Below, one piece after another: positions 54,621 to 63,494 of a stretch of DNA of 64,000 bases (position 1 is the first letter of the stretch; every line of letters starts with the position of its first letter). Where the stretch lies: NCBI GenBank assembly GCA_002798295.1, contig NWQT01000007.1:58051-122050 (forward strand). The letters are read 5' to 3'. Below the pieces are notes generated by a model that saw nothing but the letters and a program-made list of their open reading frames with translations, ran no database searches and was not told where the DNA came from. The DNA is from Lysobacteraceae bacterium NML07-0707. GTDB lineage: Bacteria > Pseudomonadota > Gammaproteobacteria > Xanthomonadales > Xanthomonadaceae. Made by a program: the position numbers and the translations under genes.

Positions 54621-55496
54621 TCAGGCGCGCTCGCCTGCAAGCCATTGCCCAATCAACCAGCGCGAGATGGACGTCGGCGGAGAAAGCCGCAGCGGCGCTG
54701 CTTCATCCGCATCGGCTACCATTGCAGCCTGTATCTGATCACGACTGAACCAGCGCGCATCTTCCAGCTCATCCTGTCCGGTCTGCGGCATGTCCGCCTG
54801 TGCATGGGCAATAAAGCCGAGCATCAGCGAGCCGGGAAATGGCCAGGGTTGCGAGGCCAGATAGCGACTGCGCAGCACATGCACGCGCGACTCCTCCCAG
54901 ACTTCGCGGATGATTGCCTGCTCCAGAGTTTCACCCGGCTCGACAAAACCGGCCAATGTGGAATAGCGCCGCGCCGGCCAGCCGGACTGCCTGCCCAGTA
55001 GCAGGCGCTCACCATCAGTCACCGCCACAATCACCGCCGGATCGCTGCGCGGATACTCCACCCGGCCACAGCCGCTGCAATCCCCCTGCCAACCGCCATG
55101 CCGGTAAATCAACGGCTGCGCACAGGCCGGACAAAACCGGTGCGATTTTTGCCAGTGCAGCACCGCCCTTGCCTGGGCGTACAAAGTGGCCCAAAACGCG
55201 GGCCAATGTAGCGCCGCCTGACGCAAATCGGTCTGCGCAAGATGCCCGGCAAATGCTCCGGCATGCTGGGCGGCAAACCAGGGCTCGCCGCTGGTTGTGC
55301 AACCCAGAAATACCGCGTATTCAGGCACGCCACGGACGATCTGCGGCATGCCCTCCGCATCAATGGCGACCTTGCCATGCGCATCCAGCCAAAAACAGTA
55401 CGCACTGCTGCGCAGCGCATCGAGCCGCTGCGGATCACGACGCAAAAGGTCAGCACGTTCCAGCGGCTCATTGATAAAGGCAAAGGGCAGATTCAT
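54621..55496 (-). CDS. nudC: NAD(H)/NAD-capped-RNA pyrophosphatase NudC
   Basis: A 291-residue Nudix hydrolase. The zinc ribbon is CPAC...CSGC. The Nudix box runs GFVEPGETLEQ...REVWEES, followed by Arg where most relatives have Gly. The NudC-specific SQPWPFPGS motif comes about 14 residues later. It cleaves NADH and can decap NAD-RNA. It is divergent from the aminotransferase gene. Confidence 0.92.
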   Translation of the reverse strand: MNLPFAFINEPLERADLLRRDPQRLDALRSSAYCFWLDAHGKVAIDAEGMPQIVRGVPEYAVFLGCTTSGEPWFAAQHAGAFAGHLAQTDLRQAALHWPAFWATLYAQARAVLHWQKSHRFCPACAQPLIYRHGGWQGDCSGCGRVEYPRSDPAVIVAVTDGERLLLGRQSGWPARRYSTLAGFVEPGETLEQAIIREVWEESRVHVLRSRYLASQPWPFPGSLMLGFIAHAQADMPQTGQDELEDARWFSRDQIQAAMVADADEAAPLRLSPPTSISRWLIGQWLAGERA

Positions 55497-55579
55497 GCGC
55501 CGATTGTCGCCGATTGCCGCATTTCACAGCAGCAAGTGATTCCTATACGCTTGCGGCTTTGTTTGCCTTGAGCCCGCGC

Positions 55580-56797
55580 ATGAACACGCCCGCACTCGCC
55601 ACCCGCCACCGTCTTGCCGAAGTCCGCTACGAAATCCGCGGCGAGCTGGCGCGCCGGGCGCGCGAGCTGGAGACACAGGGGCGCACCCTGGTCAAGCTCA
55701 ATATCGGCAACCCCGGCGCATTCGGCTTCCGTGCCCCGGCGCATTTGCAACGGGCGATTGCCGACCATATCCACGACACCGACCCCTATACCCATCAGCA
55801 AGGGCTGCCCGAGGCACGCGAGGCAATTGCGCTGTTTCACCGCCAGCGCGGCACGCCCGATGCCGAAGCCTCGCGGGTATTCATCGGCAATGGCGTCAGC
55901 GAACTGATCGACATCGCGCTGCGGGCACTGCTCAATCCCGGCGATGAGGTGCTGCTGCCCTCGCCCGACTATCCGCTGTGGTCGGCCGCCACCATCCTCA
56001 ATGATGGCCGCCCGGTGTATTACCCGTGCCGGCCGGAAAACGGTTTTCTGCCCGACCCGGCAGATATCGAAAAGCTGATCTCCAGCCGTACCCGAGCACT
56101 GGTGCTGATCAATCCCAACAACCCGACCGGCGCCAGCTATCCGCGCGAGCTGCTTGAGCGCATTGTCGCCATCGCCCGCAAATACCGCCTGCTGCTGATG
56201 GCCGACGAAATCTACGACCACATCCTGTATGACGATGCCCGCTTCGAGCCGCTGGCGCCGCTGGCTGGCGACCTGCCCTGCCTGTCGTTTGGCGGGCTCT
56301 CCAAAGTGCATCGCGCCTGCGGCTGGCGCGTGGGTTGGGCAGTGCTCTCCGGCGAGGCGGCACAGGTCATCCCCTATCAGCACGCGCTGGATTTGTTGAG
56401 CGCACTACGGCTGTGCGCGAATGTGCCGGGACAATTCGCTATCCACGCCGCATTGCATGGCGGCGATACCATCAGCGCGTTGACAGCACCGGGCGGCCGG
56501 CTGCACGAAACCCGGCGCGCCCTGATTGAATGCTGCCAGGCCAGCCCGCATCTGCAACTCAGCACCCCGGCTGCGGCGCTGTACGGCTTTCCGCGCGTGG
56601 TCGGCAAGGCCGCCGAAAATTTTGATGACCACCGCTTTGCGCTCGATTTGCTGGAGCAAGAAGGCGTGCTGATCGTGCCCGGCTCCAGCTTCAATGTGCC
56701 GTATCGCGACCACTTCCGCGTCACCCTGCTGCCCGAGGCCGAGGTGCTGCGCGAAGTGTTTGCCCGCATCGACCGGGTGCTGGCAGGCTATTGCTGA
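55580..56797 (+). CDS. alaA: Class I aminotransferase, AlaA-like (glutamate-pyruvate)
   Basis: A 405-residue PLP enzyme, the same length as E. coli AlaA, with the same key segments: VLKLNIGNP-like LVKLNIGNPG, GNGVSELIDIALRALL, PDYPLWSAA, INPNNPTGA, ADEIYDHILYDD, the PLP-lysine FGGLSKVHRACGWR and RLCANVPGQ. The ATG at 55580 is chosen; the frame is open upstream to 55514 without conserved sequence. An SGNH hydrolase gene follows 20 bp later. Confidence 0.87.
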   Translation: MNTPALATRHRLAEVRYEIRGELARRARELETQGRTLVKLNIGNPGAFGFRAPAHLQRAIADHIHDTDPYTHQQGLPEAREAIALFHRQRGTPDAEASRVFIGNGVSELIDIALRALLNPGDEVLLPSPDYPLWSAATILNDGRPVYYPCRPENGFLPDPADIEKLISSRTRALVLINPNNPTGASYPRELLERIVAIARKYRLLLMADEIYDHILYDDARFEPLAPLAGDLPCLSFGGLSKVHRACGWRVGWAVLSGEAAQVIPYQHALDLLSALRLCANVPGQFAIHAALHGGDTISALTAPGGRLHETRRALIECCQASPHLQLSTPAAALYGFPRVVGKAAENFDDHRFALDLLEQEGVLIVPGSSFNVPYRDHFRVTLLPEAEVLREVFARIDRVLAGYC

Positions 56798-56817
56798 TGA
56801 CGCTTGCGGAGACCGCC

Positions 56818-57435
56818 ATGACACTTTCTTATCTTGCACTCGGTGACAGCTATACCATCGGCGAAGGCGTCGCCGAGGCCGAGCGCTGGCCCATGCAGCT
56901 GGCCAAAGCTCTGCACGGAGAGGGGCTTGAACTTGAGCCACGCATCATCGCCCGCACCGGCTGGACCACCGACGAGCTGGCGCACGCCATGGACGAGGCT
57001 CAGCTGACCGATGGCCAATACGATCTGGTCACGCTGCTGATTGGCGTCAACGACCAATATCGCCAGCGCCCGCTCGCAGAATTTGCCACCGGCTTTGATG
57101 CGCTGCTGCATCGCGCCATCGGGCTTGCCAAACACGGTGCGCAGGGCGTGATGGTGCTCGGCATTCCCGACTGGGGCATGACCCCCTATGCGCAGCGCGA
57201 AGGCCGTGATGCAGCCCAGGTGGCGCATCAAATCGACGCCTACAACGCTCATATCCACACCGTTTGCCAAGCGCAGCAAGTGGCGCTGGTGGATGTCACC
57301 GCCATCAGCCGCACTTGCGGTGCCGGTGAAAACGCACTGGTGGCCGATGGCCTGCACCCTTCCGCTGCGCAGTACCGGCAGTGGACGGCACAGGCGCTGC
57401 CCAAGGCTTGCAAAATTTTGGAAAACTGCCGATGA
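56818..57435 (+). CDS. SGNH/GDSL hydrolase
   Basis: A 205-residue esterase-type enzyme: catalytic Ser in ALGDSYTIGEG (block I), GVND (block III), and the Asp-His pair in DGLHPS (block V). No signal peptide, so it is cytoplasmic. GGAG lies seven bases before the ATG at 56818. Its stop overlaps the ATG of the methyltransferase (ATGA), so the two are coupled, and both follow the aminotransferase. Substrate unknown. Confidence 0.88.
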   Translation: MTLSYLALGDSYTIGEGVAEAERWPMQLAKALHGEGLELEPRIIARTGWTTDELAHAMDEAQLTDGQYDLVTLLIGVNDQYRQRPLAEFATGFDALLHRAIGLAKHGAQGVMVLGIPDWGMTPYAQREGRDAAQVAHQIDAYNAHIHTVCQAQQVALVDVTAISRTCGAGENALVADGLHPSAAQYRQWTAQALPKACKILENCR

Positions 57436-58112
57436 AGCCCAATAGCCGCGAACTTGCACTGCGCTTTCTGAACCCCGAACGGCGCTTCGACCGCCAGTAT
57501 TACTACTATGCGCGCAGCAAACTGGCGACCGACCCGCTATACGGCGGAGTCAGCCAGGCGCTGGCGGATACCCCGGAAATGCCCATTCTCGACATCGGCT
57601 GTGGCATCGGCATTCTGCTGCATTGGCTGCGCGCCCAGAACCATGACGCTGCCTATGTCGGCACCGACTTCGATGCCCGCAAGATTGCGCAGGCTCAAGC
57701 TGCCCTCGCCCGCAGCGGCCTTGCCAACGCGCGTTTTGAAGTCGGTGATGCTGCCCGTGGCCTGCCCGCGCATTCGGGTCATGTCTGCATTCTGGATGTA
57801 CTGCAATTCCTGCCCGATGCCAAGGCTCAGAATGCCCTGCTCGATGAGATGATCGAGCGCCTTGCCCCCGGCGGCAAACTTATCATCCGCACCGGCCTCA
57901 ACGACGGTAGCGCCCGGGCAAAAATCACCGTTACGGTCGATCGCCTCTCCAAACTCTGGGGCTGGATGCGCGCCCTGCCACAGCACTACCCGGAACTTGC
58001 GCAACTAAAGGCCAAGTTCGCCGAACACGGACTTAGCAGCCAGTTCACCCCATTCTACGGCAAGACGCCATTCAACAACTGGCTGGTGGTAGCGCAAAAA
58101 CCGGCAGGCTGA
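57432..58112 (+). CDS. Class I SAM-dependent methyltransferase
   Basis: A 226-residue Rossmann-fold methyltransferase. Motif I is ILDIGCGIGILLHWL, acidic motif II is in VGTDFDARKI, and CILDVLQFLPDAKAQ fits post-motif. A Tyr-rich N-terminus (RQYYYYARSK) is notable. The substrate cannot be read; its coupling to the SGNH hydrolase suggests a shared small-molecule or lipid pathway. Confidence 0.88.
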   Translation: MKPNSRELALRFLNPERRFDRQYYYYARSKLATDPLYGGVSQALADTPEMPILDIGCGIGILLHWLRAQNHDAAYVGTDFDARKIAQAQAALARSGLANARFEVGDAARGLPAHSGHVCILDVLQFLPDAKAQNALLDEMIERLAPGGKLIIRTGLNDGSARAKITVTVDRLSKLWGWMRALPQHYPELAQLKAKFAEHGLSSQFTPFYGKTPFNNWLVVAQKPAG

Positions 58113-58212
58113 GCAGTCAACAACGGCCGCTGGCACAGCGGAGCAAACCGGGAGTAAGTGATGGACTGGATTGACTGTTAAAAACAGGCCTCATGCGCTA
58201 AAACTTTCGGAC

Positions 58213-59157
58213 ATGACTGCCGATTTGCCCTCGTCCCCTCGGCCATCACGCCCTCCGTGGCCGGAAAGTTGCCAGGGGGTGTTGCTTGGTCTAGCGCTGG
58301 GCGACACCCTGGGAGCGCCGTATGAAGGCGGCTGGCTGGAACGCGCCCTCTGGTGGGCACTGGGCTGGGTCGCAGGTGGTGGTGTGCGCCGCTGGAGTGA
58401 TGACACCCGGATGGCGATGGATCTGGCCGAATCCCTGCTGGCCTGTGGCGGGCTGGATCAGGAGGATCTGGCGCAGCGTTTTGCCGCCAGCTACCGCTGG
58501 CATCGCGGCTATGGGCCGGGGGCTGCCAGGGTGCTGCGGCGCATCCGCGCCGGACAGCCATGGCAGCAGGCCAATCGCAGCGTTTACCCGCAAGGCTCCT
58601 GGGGCAATGGCGCCGCCATGCGGGCACCGGTGCTGGCCTTGTGGCCGTTTCCCTCAATGCAGGCGCTGGCCGTGGCCGCGCGTCAGTCGGCTCTGATTAC
58701 CCATGCCCATCCCGAAGGCATCGAAGGGGCAGTATTGATAGCCATCGCCACCCGCGCACTGATGCAGGGTCAGTCACAAGCCGAGGTGCTGATGCAGGTT
58801 CGGCAACAGCTGCAAGTGAAGGCGTTCGATGAGGCACTGGCGCTGGCCGGAAATTGGCTGGCACAAGCAACCCGCCCCACAGCGGGCGAGGTGGCAGCAA
58901 GCCTTGGCAATGACATCACTGCCCGCACTTCTTGCGTCACTGCGCTATACCTTGCCTTGCGACATTTGCAGCAGCCGTTTGCGGCGATGACCGAACATGC
59001 CATCGCCTGCGGTGGCGATACCGATACCATCGCTGCGATGGCCGGCGCGCTGTGGGGTGCTTTTCACGGCGCAACGGCATTGCCGCCATTACCGCTGGAG
59101 CAGCGCGAACATCTGCAACACCTGGCACTCGCACTGGCCAGCCGGAGTGATGCCTGA
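58213..59157 (+). CDS. ADP-ribosylglycohydrolase-family protein
   Basis: A 314-residue protein of the DraG/ARH family. Dinuclear metal-site motifs are LGDTLGAPYEG, RWSDDTRMAM and the C-terminal GGDTDTIAAMAGALWGA. It removes ADP-ribose from proteins, nucleic acids or small molecules. There is no ADP-ribosyltransferase partner (DraT-like) nearby. The ATG at 58213 is used; a TTG at 58171 is in frame. The 100 bp upstream hold nothing I recognise. Confidence 0.9.
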   Translation: MTADLPSSPRPSRPPWPESCQGVLLGLALGDTLGAPYEGGWLERALWWALGWVAGGGVRRWSDDTRMAMDLAESLLACGGLDQEDLAQRFAASYRWHRGYGPGAARVLRRIRAGQPWQQANRSVYPQGSWGNGAAMRAPVLALWPFPSMQALAVAARQSALITHAHPEGIEGAVLIAIATRALMQGQSQAEVLMQVRQQLQVKAFDEALALAGNWLAQATRPTAGEVAASLGNDITARTSCVTALYLALRHLQQPFAAMTEHAIACGGDTDTIAAMAGALWGAFHGATALPPLPLEQREHLQHLALALASRSDA

Positions 59158-59189
59158 GCCGATGCCCTGCTTTGCGCTCCGCCGGGCGC

Positions 59190-60488
59190 TCAGCGGTTGC
59201 CGATTTTCTCCCGTGCAATGGCGCGATGGCCGATATCGCTGCGGTGGAACTCGCCATCCCAGCCGATTTGCGCTACCAGCTGATAGGCGCGCCGTTGTGC
59301 GGCAGCCACGTCATCGCCCAGGGCGCAGGCGCACAGTACCCGGCCGCCTGCGGTGAGCACTTCGCCGTTTTTGCCCAGTTGGGTGCCGGCATGGAAGACC
59401 TTGCTGCCTTCCGGCAGTGGCGCATCCAGTCCGCGAATCACATCGCCAGTGCGCGGGGTATCGGGATAGTTTTCTGCGGCCATGACCACGCCCAGCGAGC
59501 ACTGCGGGCTCCACTGGGCGCTCACGCCTTCAAGCTGGCCGTCGATGGCCGCTTCAAGCAGGTCCACAAGGTCGGACTGCAGGCGCAGCATCACCGGCTG
59601 GGTTTCCGGGTCGCCAAAGCGCACATTGAACTCGATGACTTTGGGCGCGCCGCTGGCATCAATCATCAGCCCGGCATACAGAAAGCCGGTAAAAGGCATG
59701 CCATCGGCGGCCATTCCGGCGACAGTTGGCTGCACCACTTCGCGCAGGATGCGTGCGTGCACTTCCGGGGTGACCACCGGCGCGGGCGAATAGGCGCCCA
59801 TACCGCCGGTATTGGGGCCGGTATCGCCATCGCCAACGCGCTTGTGATCCTGGCTGGTGGCCATCGGCAAGGCGGTCTTGCCATCGACGATGCTGATGAA
59901 GCTGGCTTCCTCGCCTTCCAGAAACTCTTCAATCACCACCCGCGCACCGGCCTTGCCAAAGGCGTTGCCCGAGAGCATGTCGCGCACCGCTGCTTCGGCT
60001 TCGGCCAGCGTCATGGCGACAATCACGCCCTTGCCCGCCGCCAGTCCATCGGCCTTGATGACGATGGGCGCGCCTTTTTCGCGCACATAGGCCAGTGCCG
60101 CATCGACATCTTCATGCACGGCATAAAACGCGGTGGGGATGCCATGGCGAGCCAGAAAATCCTTGGCAAAAGCCTTGCTGCCTTCGAGCTGCGCGGCGGT
60201 GGCGGTGGGGCCGAAGATGCGCCGTCCGGCAGCGCGGAAACGATCCACCACACCAGCCACCAGTGGCGCTTCGGGGCCAACGACCGTCAGTGCCACGCCT
60301 TCATCCTGCGCCAGTTGCAAAAGCGCGTCGATGTCGGTGGCCGCGACAGCGATATTGCGGCATTTGTGCTCACCGGCAGTGCCGGCATTGCCGGGCGCGA
60401 CCAGCACCTCGGTAACGCGCGCGGACTGCGCCAGTTTCCACGCCAGGGCGTGCTCGCGGCCACCAGAGCCGATGACAAGAATTTTCAT
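59190..60488 (-). CDS. purD: Phosphoribosylamine-glycine ligase
   Basis: A 432-residue ATP-grasp enzyme for the second step of purine synthesis. The N-terminal [13 protein letters not shown] motif, the PGNAGT loop, the ATP-binding [17 protein letters not shown] and the [15 protein letters not shown] signature are all present. AGGAAA precedes the ATG. purH, which often precedes purD, is not in the window. Confidence 0.96.
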   Translation of the reverse strand: MKILVIGSGGREHALAWKLAQSARVTEVLVAPGNAGTAGEHKCRNIAVAATDIDALLQLAQDEGVALTVVGPEAPLVAGVVDRFRAAGRRIFGPTATAAQLEGSKAFAKDFLARHGIPTAFYAVHEDVDAALAYVREKGAPIVIKADGLAAGKGVIVAMTLAEAEAAVRDMLSGNAFGKAGARVVIEEFLEGEEASFISIVDGKTALPMATSQDHKRVGDGDTGPNTGGMGAYSPAPVVTPEVHARILREVVQPTVAGMAADGMPFTGFLYAGLMIDASGAPKVIEFNVRFGDPETQPVMLRLQSDLVDLLEAAIDGQLEGVSAQWSPQCSLGVVMAAENYPDTPRTGDVIRGLDAPLPEGSKVFHAGTQLGKNGEVLTAGGRVLCACALGDDVAAAQRRAYQLVAQIGWDGEFHRSDIGHRAIAREKIGNR

Positions 60489-60558
60489 GCCGGATTTCCT
60501 GCAGTTGGGAGTGGGGAGATTTTATTGATTCGCCTGAGCAAAACGTAGCGCGCAGCGT

Positions 60559-61218
60559 TTAGAACATGGAGCCGCCACCGGCAGCCGGCGGGTTGGCGGG
60601 GCGGTTGCTGCTGGGCGGATATTCCAGCGCCTCCGGTGCGCTCAGCCAGCGCCGGGTGCTGCGCTGGAAAAACAGGCTGTTGGGGATGCGCAACTGGCTC
60701 TGGCCGCCCTTGGGGTGAGTTTCTTTCAAGGTGACGTAAATCAGGTTCATGTCCACCACCTTGCCGCGCAGGCCGGGGCGGTCGCCGCCTTCCATCAGTT
60801 CAATCTGGTCATGCAGGCGGAACGGGCGCGTGATGAGCAGCAGCAATGCACAAAAGATATTGGTGAGCACACTCCAGGCAGCAAAAAACGCCACCGCAGC
60901 CACGGCGGTAAAGCCGGTGAATGCCGTCCACAGCACGCCGCCGGAAACGCCAAGGCGCTCCAGCACCAGCAGCAAGGTGCCAAAGCCAAGCAGCACGTTC
61001 AGGATGCGTCGCGCGCCGACCCAAACTTCCACAGGCAGCTCATAACGCTGCGAGAGCTTTTTCAAAACTTTGTCGAACATCCAGCGCAGCAGCAAGGCGG
61101 CGGCCAGAATCAATACGATTTGGGCGATGAGCAGAAATTCGCCATACCAGGCCTGCATCCACGGTGGCAGTTTGCTTTTCCAGTGCATGGGCTTCTTTTG
61201 CGCTTGCGGGCTGGGCAT
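60559..61218 (-). CDS. Mechanosensitive-channel (MscS) family protein
   Basis: A 219-residue inner-membrane protein with about three helices (near residues 24-45, 70-90, 95-125). The MscS pore-lining and beta-domain signature follows: FTAVAAVAFFAAWSVLTNIF, RPFRLHDQIEL, GKVVDMNLIYVTL and RIPNSLFF. It ends in a Pro/Gly-rich tail. It is shorter than E. coli MscS at the C-terminal domain. Divergent from the DOMON gene. Confidence 0.85.
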   Translation of the reverse strand: MPSPQAQKKPMHWKSKLPPWMQAWYGEFLLIAQIVLILAAALLLRWMFDKVLKKLSQRYELPVEVWVGARRILNVLLGFGTLLLVLERLGVSGGVLWTAFTGFTAVAAVAFFAAWSVLTNIFCALLLLITRPFRLHDQIELMEGGDRPGLRGKVVDMNLIYVTLKETHPKGGQSQLRIPNSLFFQRSTRRWLSAPEALEYPPSSNRPANPPAAGGGSMF

Positions 61219-61277
61219 TGTAGCGGGGCAACACCATCAGGCCTGCACATCGCAGCATTGAATGGGACAATAAGACC

Positions 61278-61820
61278 ATGACGGCCACCTCGCTTATCCT
61301 GCATCCGCATCCGACCACGCCTTGCCCGGCAGTGCGCGCTTTGGCTGTGGATTGGGCTTGGGTCGATGCCGATACCCTGCGACTGGATTACCGGCTGGAT
61401 GCCGAGCTTGCCGCATTGCGTATCCCGCCACCGGCAGCGGTGCCTGCTGCTGTGGATGGGCTGTGGCGGCACACTTGTTTTGAGGCTTTCATCGGCGTGC
61501 CGGACGCCCCCGGCTATCACGAATTCAACGCCTCGCCCTCCGGCGACTTTGCCGCCTATGTATTTGTTGCCCAGCGTCAGCGGCAGATGTCGGCCACGCT
61601 GCCTGCGCCGCAAGTCAGCTGCCACGCGGTGGACGAGGGACTGCAACTGCGGCTGGACATTCCGCTCTTGGCATTGCCAGCAGGGCGTGTATGGCAGCTG
61701 GGCTTGAGTGCAGTGATTGAGACAGTATCGGGTGAGTGCAGTTATTTCGCGCTGGCGCATCCCAGCCCCGCACCTGATTTTCATGCCCGTGCCGGCTGGA
61801 CGGCACGGCTTTCCCTTTGA
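61278..61820 (+). CDS. DOMON-like domain protein
   Basis: A 180-residue soluble beta-sandwich protein matching the small DOMON-like family: DGLWRHTCFEAFIG, YHEFNASPSGDFAAY and CSYFALAHPSPAPDFH. The short motif set suggests sugar or heme binding, not proven here. It precedes the NamZ gene by 18 bp on the same strand, an association that suggests a shared cell-wall-sugar role. Confidence 0.85.
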   Translation: MTATSLILHPHPTTPCPAVRALAVDWAWVDADTLRLDYRLDAELAALRIPPPAAVPAAVDGLWRHTCFEAFIGVPDAPGYHEFNASPSGDFAAYVFVAQRQRQMSATLPAPQVSCHAVDEGLQLRLDIPLLALPAGRVWQLGLSAVIETVSGECSYFALAHPSPAPDFHARAGWTARLSL

Positions 61821-61838
61821 CTTTTTGAAACGGCAAAC

Positions 61839-63053
61839 ATGCAATTCGGACTTGAACGCTTTATCCAGGACTCCACCCTGCGTGCGCCGCTGGCTGGTCG
61901 CCGCGTAGCGCTGCTGGCGCATCCGGCCTCGGTCACCCGCGACCTGACCCATGCGCTGGACGCCATCGCCGCACTGCCGGATGTCAAACTCACTGCGGCC
62001 TTCGGTCCGCAGCACGGCCTGCGTGGTGACAAGCAGGACAATATGGTCGAGTCGCCGGACTACACCGACCCGCGCCTGGGCATCCCGGTGTACAGCCTGT
62101 ATGGCGAAGTGCGCCGTCCGACGGATGCCATGATGGCCAGCTTCGATGTATTGCTGGTCGATTTGCAGGACCTGGGCTGCCGTATCTATACCTTCATCAC
62201 CACCTTGTTGTATGTGCTGCAGGCGGCACAGCATCACGGCAAGGCGGTCTGGGTGCTGGACCGCCCCAACCCCGCAGGCCGCCCGGTGGAGGGCTTGAGC
62301 CTGCGACCGGGCTGGGAGAGCTTTGTCGGCGCCGCGCCAATGCCGATGCGCCACGGCATGACCATGGGCGAGCTGGGGCACTGGTTCATCGCCTATTTCG
62401 GCTTGACGCTGGAATACCGGGTGATTGCGATGCAGGGCTGGCAGCCGGAGGCCGCGCCCGGTTACGGCTGGCCGCAAGGCGCTGAAGACGGGCGCAGCTG
62501 GGTCAATCCCAGTCCCAATGCCGCCAGCTTGAGCATGGCACGCGCCTATGCCGGGACAGTGATGCTGGAAGGCACTACGCTCAGCGAAGGTCGAGGCACG
62601 ACCCGGCCACTGGAGCTGTTTGGCGCCCCCGATATCGACACCGGACGGCTGCTGGCCGATATGCGGCAGATGGCGCCGCACTGGCTGCAAGGCTGCGTAT
62701 TGCGTGAGTGCTGGTTCGAGCCGACCTTCCACAAACATGTCGGCAAACTGTGCGCTGGCGTGCAGATTCATGTCGAAGACCCGGTGCATTACAACCATCA
62801 GGCATTCAAGCCCTGGCGCTTGCAGGCGCTGGCCTTCAAGGCTCTGCGCCAGCAGCAGCCAGACTATCCCATCTGGCGCGACTTCCCTTACGAATACGAG
62901 CTGGACAAACTGGCGATTGATGTCATCAACGGCAGCCCGCTACTGCGTGAATGGGTGGACGATGGCGCTGCCACCCCGGCTGACCTGGATGCCCTGGCCG
63001 AAGCCGACGAAAACGCTTGGCGGCAAAGCCGCAAGCCTTTTTTGTTGTACTAG
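61839..63053 (+). CDS. DUF1343 / NamZ-like exo-beta-N-acetylmuramidase
   Basis: A 404-residue protein of the DUF1343 family, founded by NamZ, which removes terminal N-acetylmuramic acid from peptidoglycan fragments. Typical segments are RVALLAHPASV, AFGPQHGLRG, DLQDLGCRIYTFITTL, VLDRPNPAG and EGTTLSEGRGTTRPLELFGA (20 residues). No signal peptide is evident, so it may act on recycled muropeptides in the cytoplasm. IS debris starts 7 bp after its stop. Confidence 0.9.
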   Translation: MQFGLERFIQDSTLRAPLAGRRVALLAHPASVTRDLTHALDAIAALPDVKLTAAFGPQHGLRGDKQDNMVESPDYTDPRLGIPVYSLYGEVRRPTDAMMASFDVLLVDLQDLGCRIYTFITTLLYVLQAAQHHGKAVWVLDRPNPAGRPVEGLSLRPGWESFVGAAPMPMRHGMTMGELGHWFIAYFGLTLEYRVIAMQGWQPEAAPGYGWPQGAEDGRSWVNPSPNAASLSMARAYAGTVMLEGTTLSEGRGTTRPLELFGAPDIDTGRLLADMRQMAPHWLQGCVLRECWFEPTFHKHVGKLCAGVQIHVEDPVHYNHQAFKPWRLQALAFKALRQQQPDYPIWRDFPYEYELDKLAIDVINGSPLLREWVDDGAATPADLDALAEADENAWRQSRKPFLLY

Positions 63054-63059
63054 CGCACG

Positions 63060-63202
63060 TCATAAAATCATCCAAATGATGGCTGCGACCAGATGGATAG
63101 CGCCCAGAAAGTTGCGAGCTGTTTTGCCATAGCCGGTAGCAATGCAACGCCACCGCTTCGGTCGAGTAAAGAAATTCTCAATGTCGTAAGGCGCCTTGTA
63201 AA
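63060..63202 (-). pseudogene. IS5-type transposase 3' remnant
   Basis: Reading the minus strand from about 63202 to the stop at 63060-63062 gives YKAPYDIENFFTRPKRWRCI and then GKTARNFLGAIHLVAAIIW, the typical C-terminal end of IS5-family transposases. Everything upstream of it is missing. Next to its broken edge is an inverted repeat AGCCTGTTCAAG (63203-63214) / CTTGAACAAGCT (63222-63233). Confidence 0.75.
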
Positions 63203-63241
63203 AGCCTGTTCAAGAAGAGACCTTGAACAAGCTCTCTCTAA

Positions 63242-63494
63242 CTATTCGCGGCCATCGACAGAGCATCCAAGTTCACTTTCACCGAACTACATCACAGTGC
63301 CAACAAAATGGTGGCAGCGCAGCTCCTGCATGACGCAGTGGCCTACTACGCAAGCCTGGGCATGCGATCAAGCGCGTGCTGTCCGACAATGGCTCGGCGT
63401 TTAGCTTCAAGGTCTTCCGCGCTGCTTGCACCCAGCATGGCATCGTACAGAAGCTCACCAGAACCTACCGACCCCAGACCAACGGCAAGGCCGA
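63242..63494 (+). pseudogene. IS481-type transposase remnant, frameshifted
   Basis: The first part reads LFAAIDRASKFTFTELHHSA and NKMVAAQLLHDAVAYYASLG. After a frameshift near 63360 a second frame gives HAIKRVLSDNGSAFSFKVF and ending TYRPQTNGKAD. These are the catalytic-core segments of an IS481-type transposase, only moderately like the two intact IS481 copies. It is cut at 63495 by the end of an IS3-family element. Confidence 0.7.

Noticed and set aside
59172..60548. A 458-codon plus-strand frame opposite purD
   Set aside because: Antisense shadow of a complete purD gene; no domain, no plausible start context.
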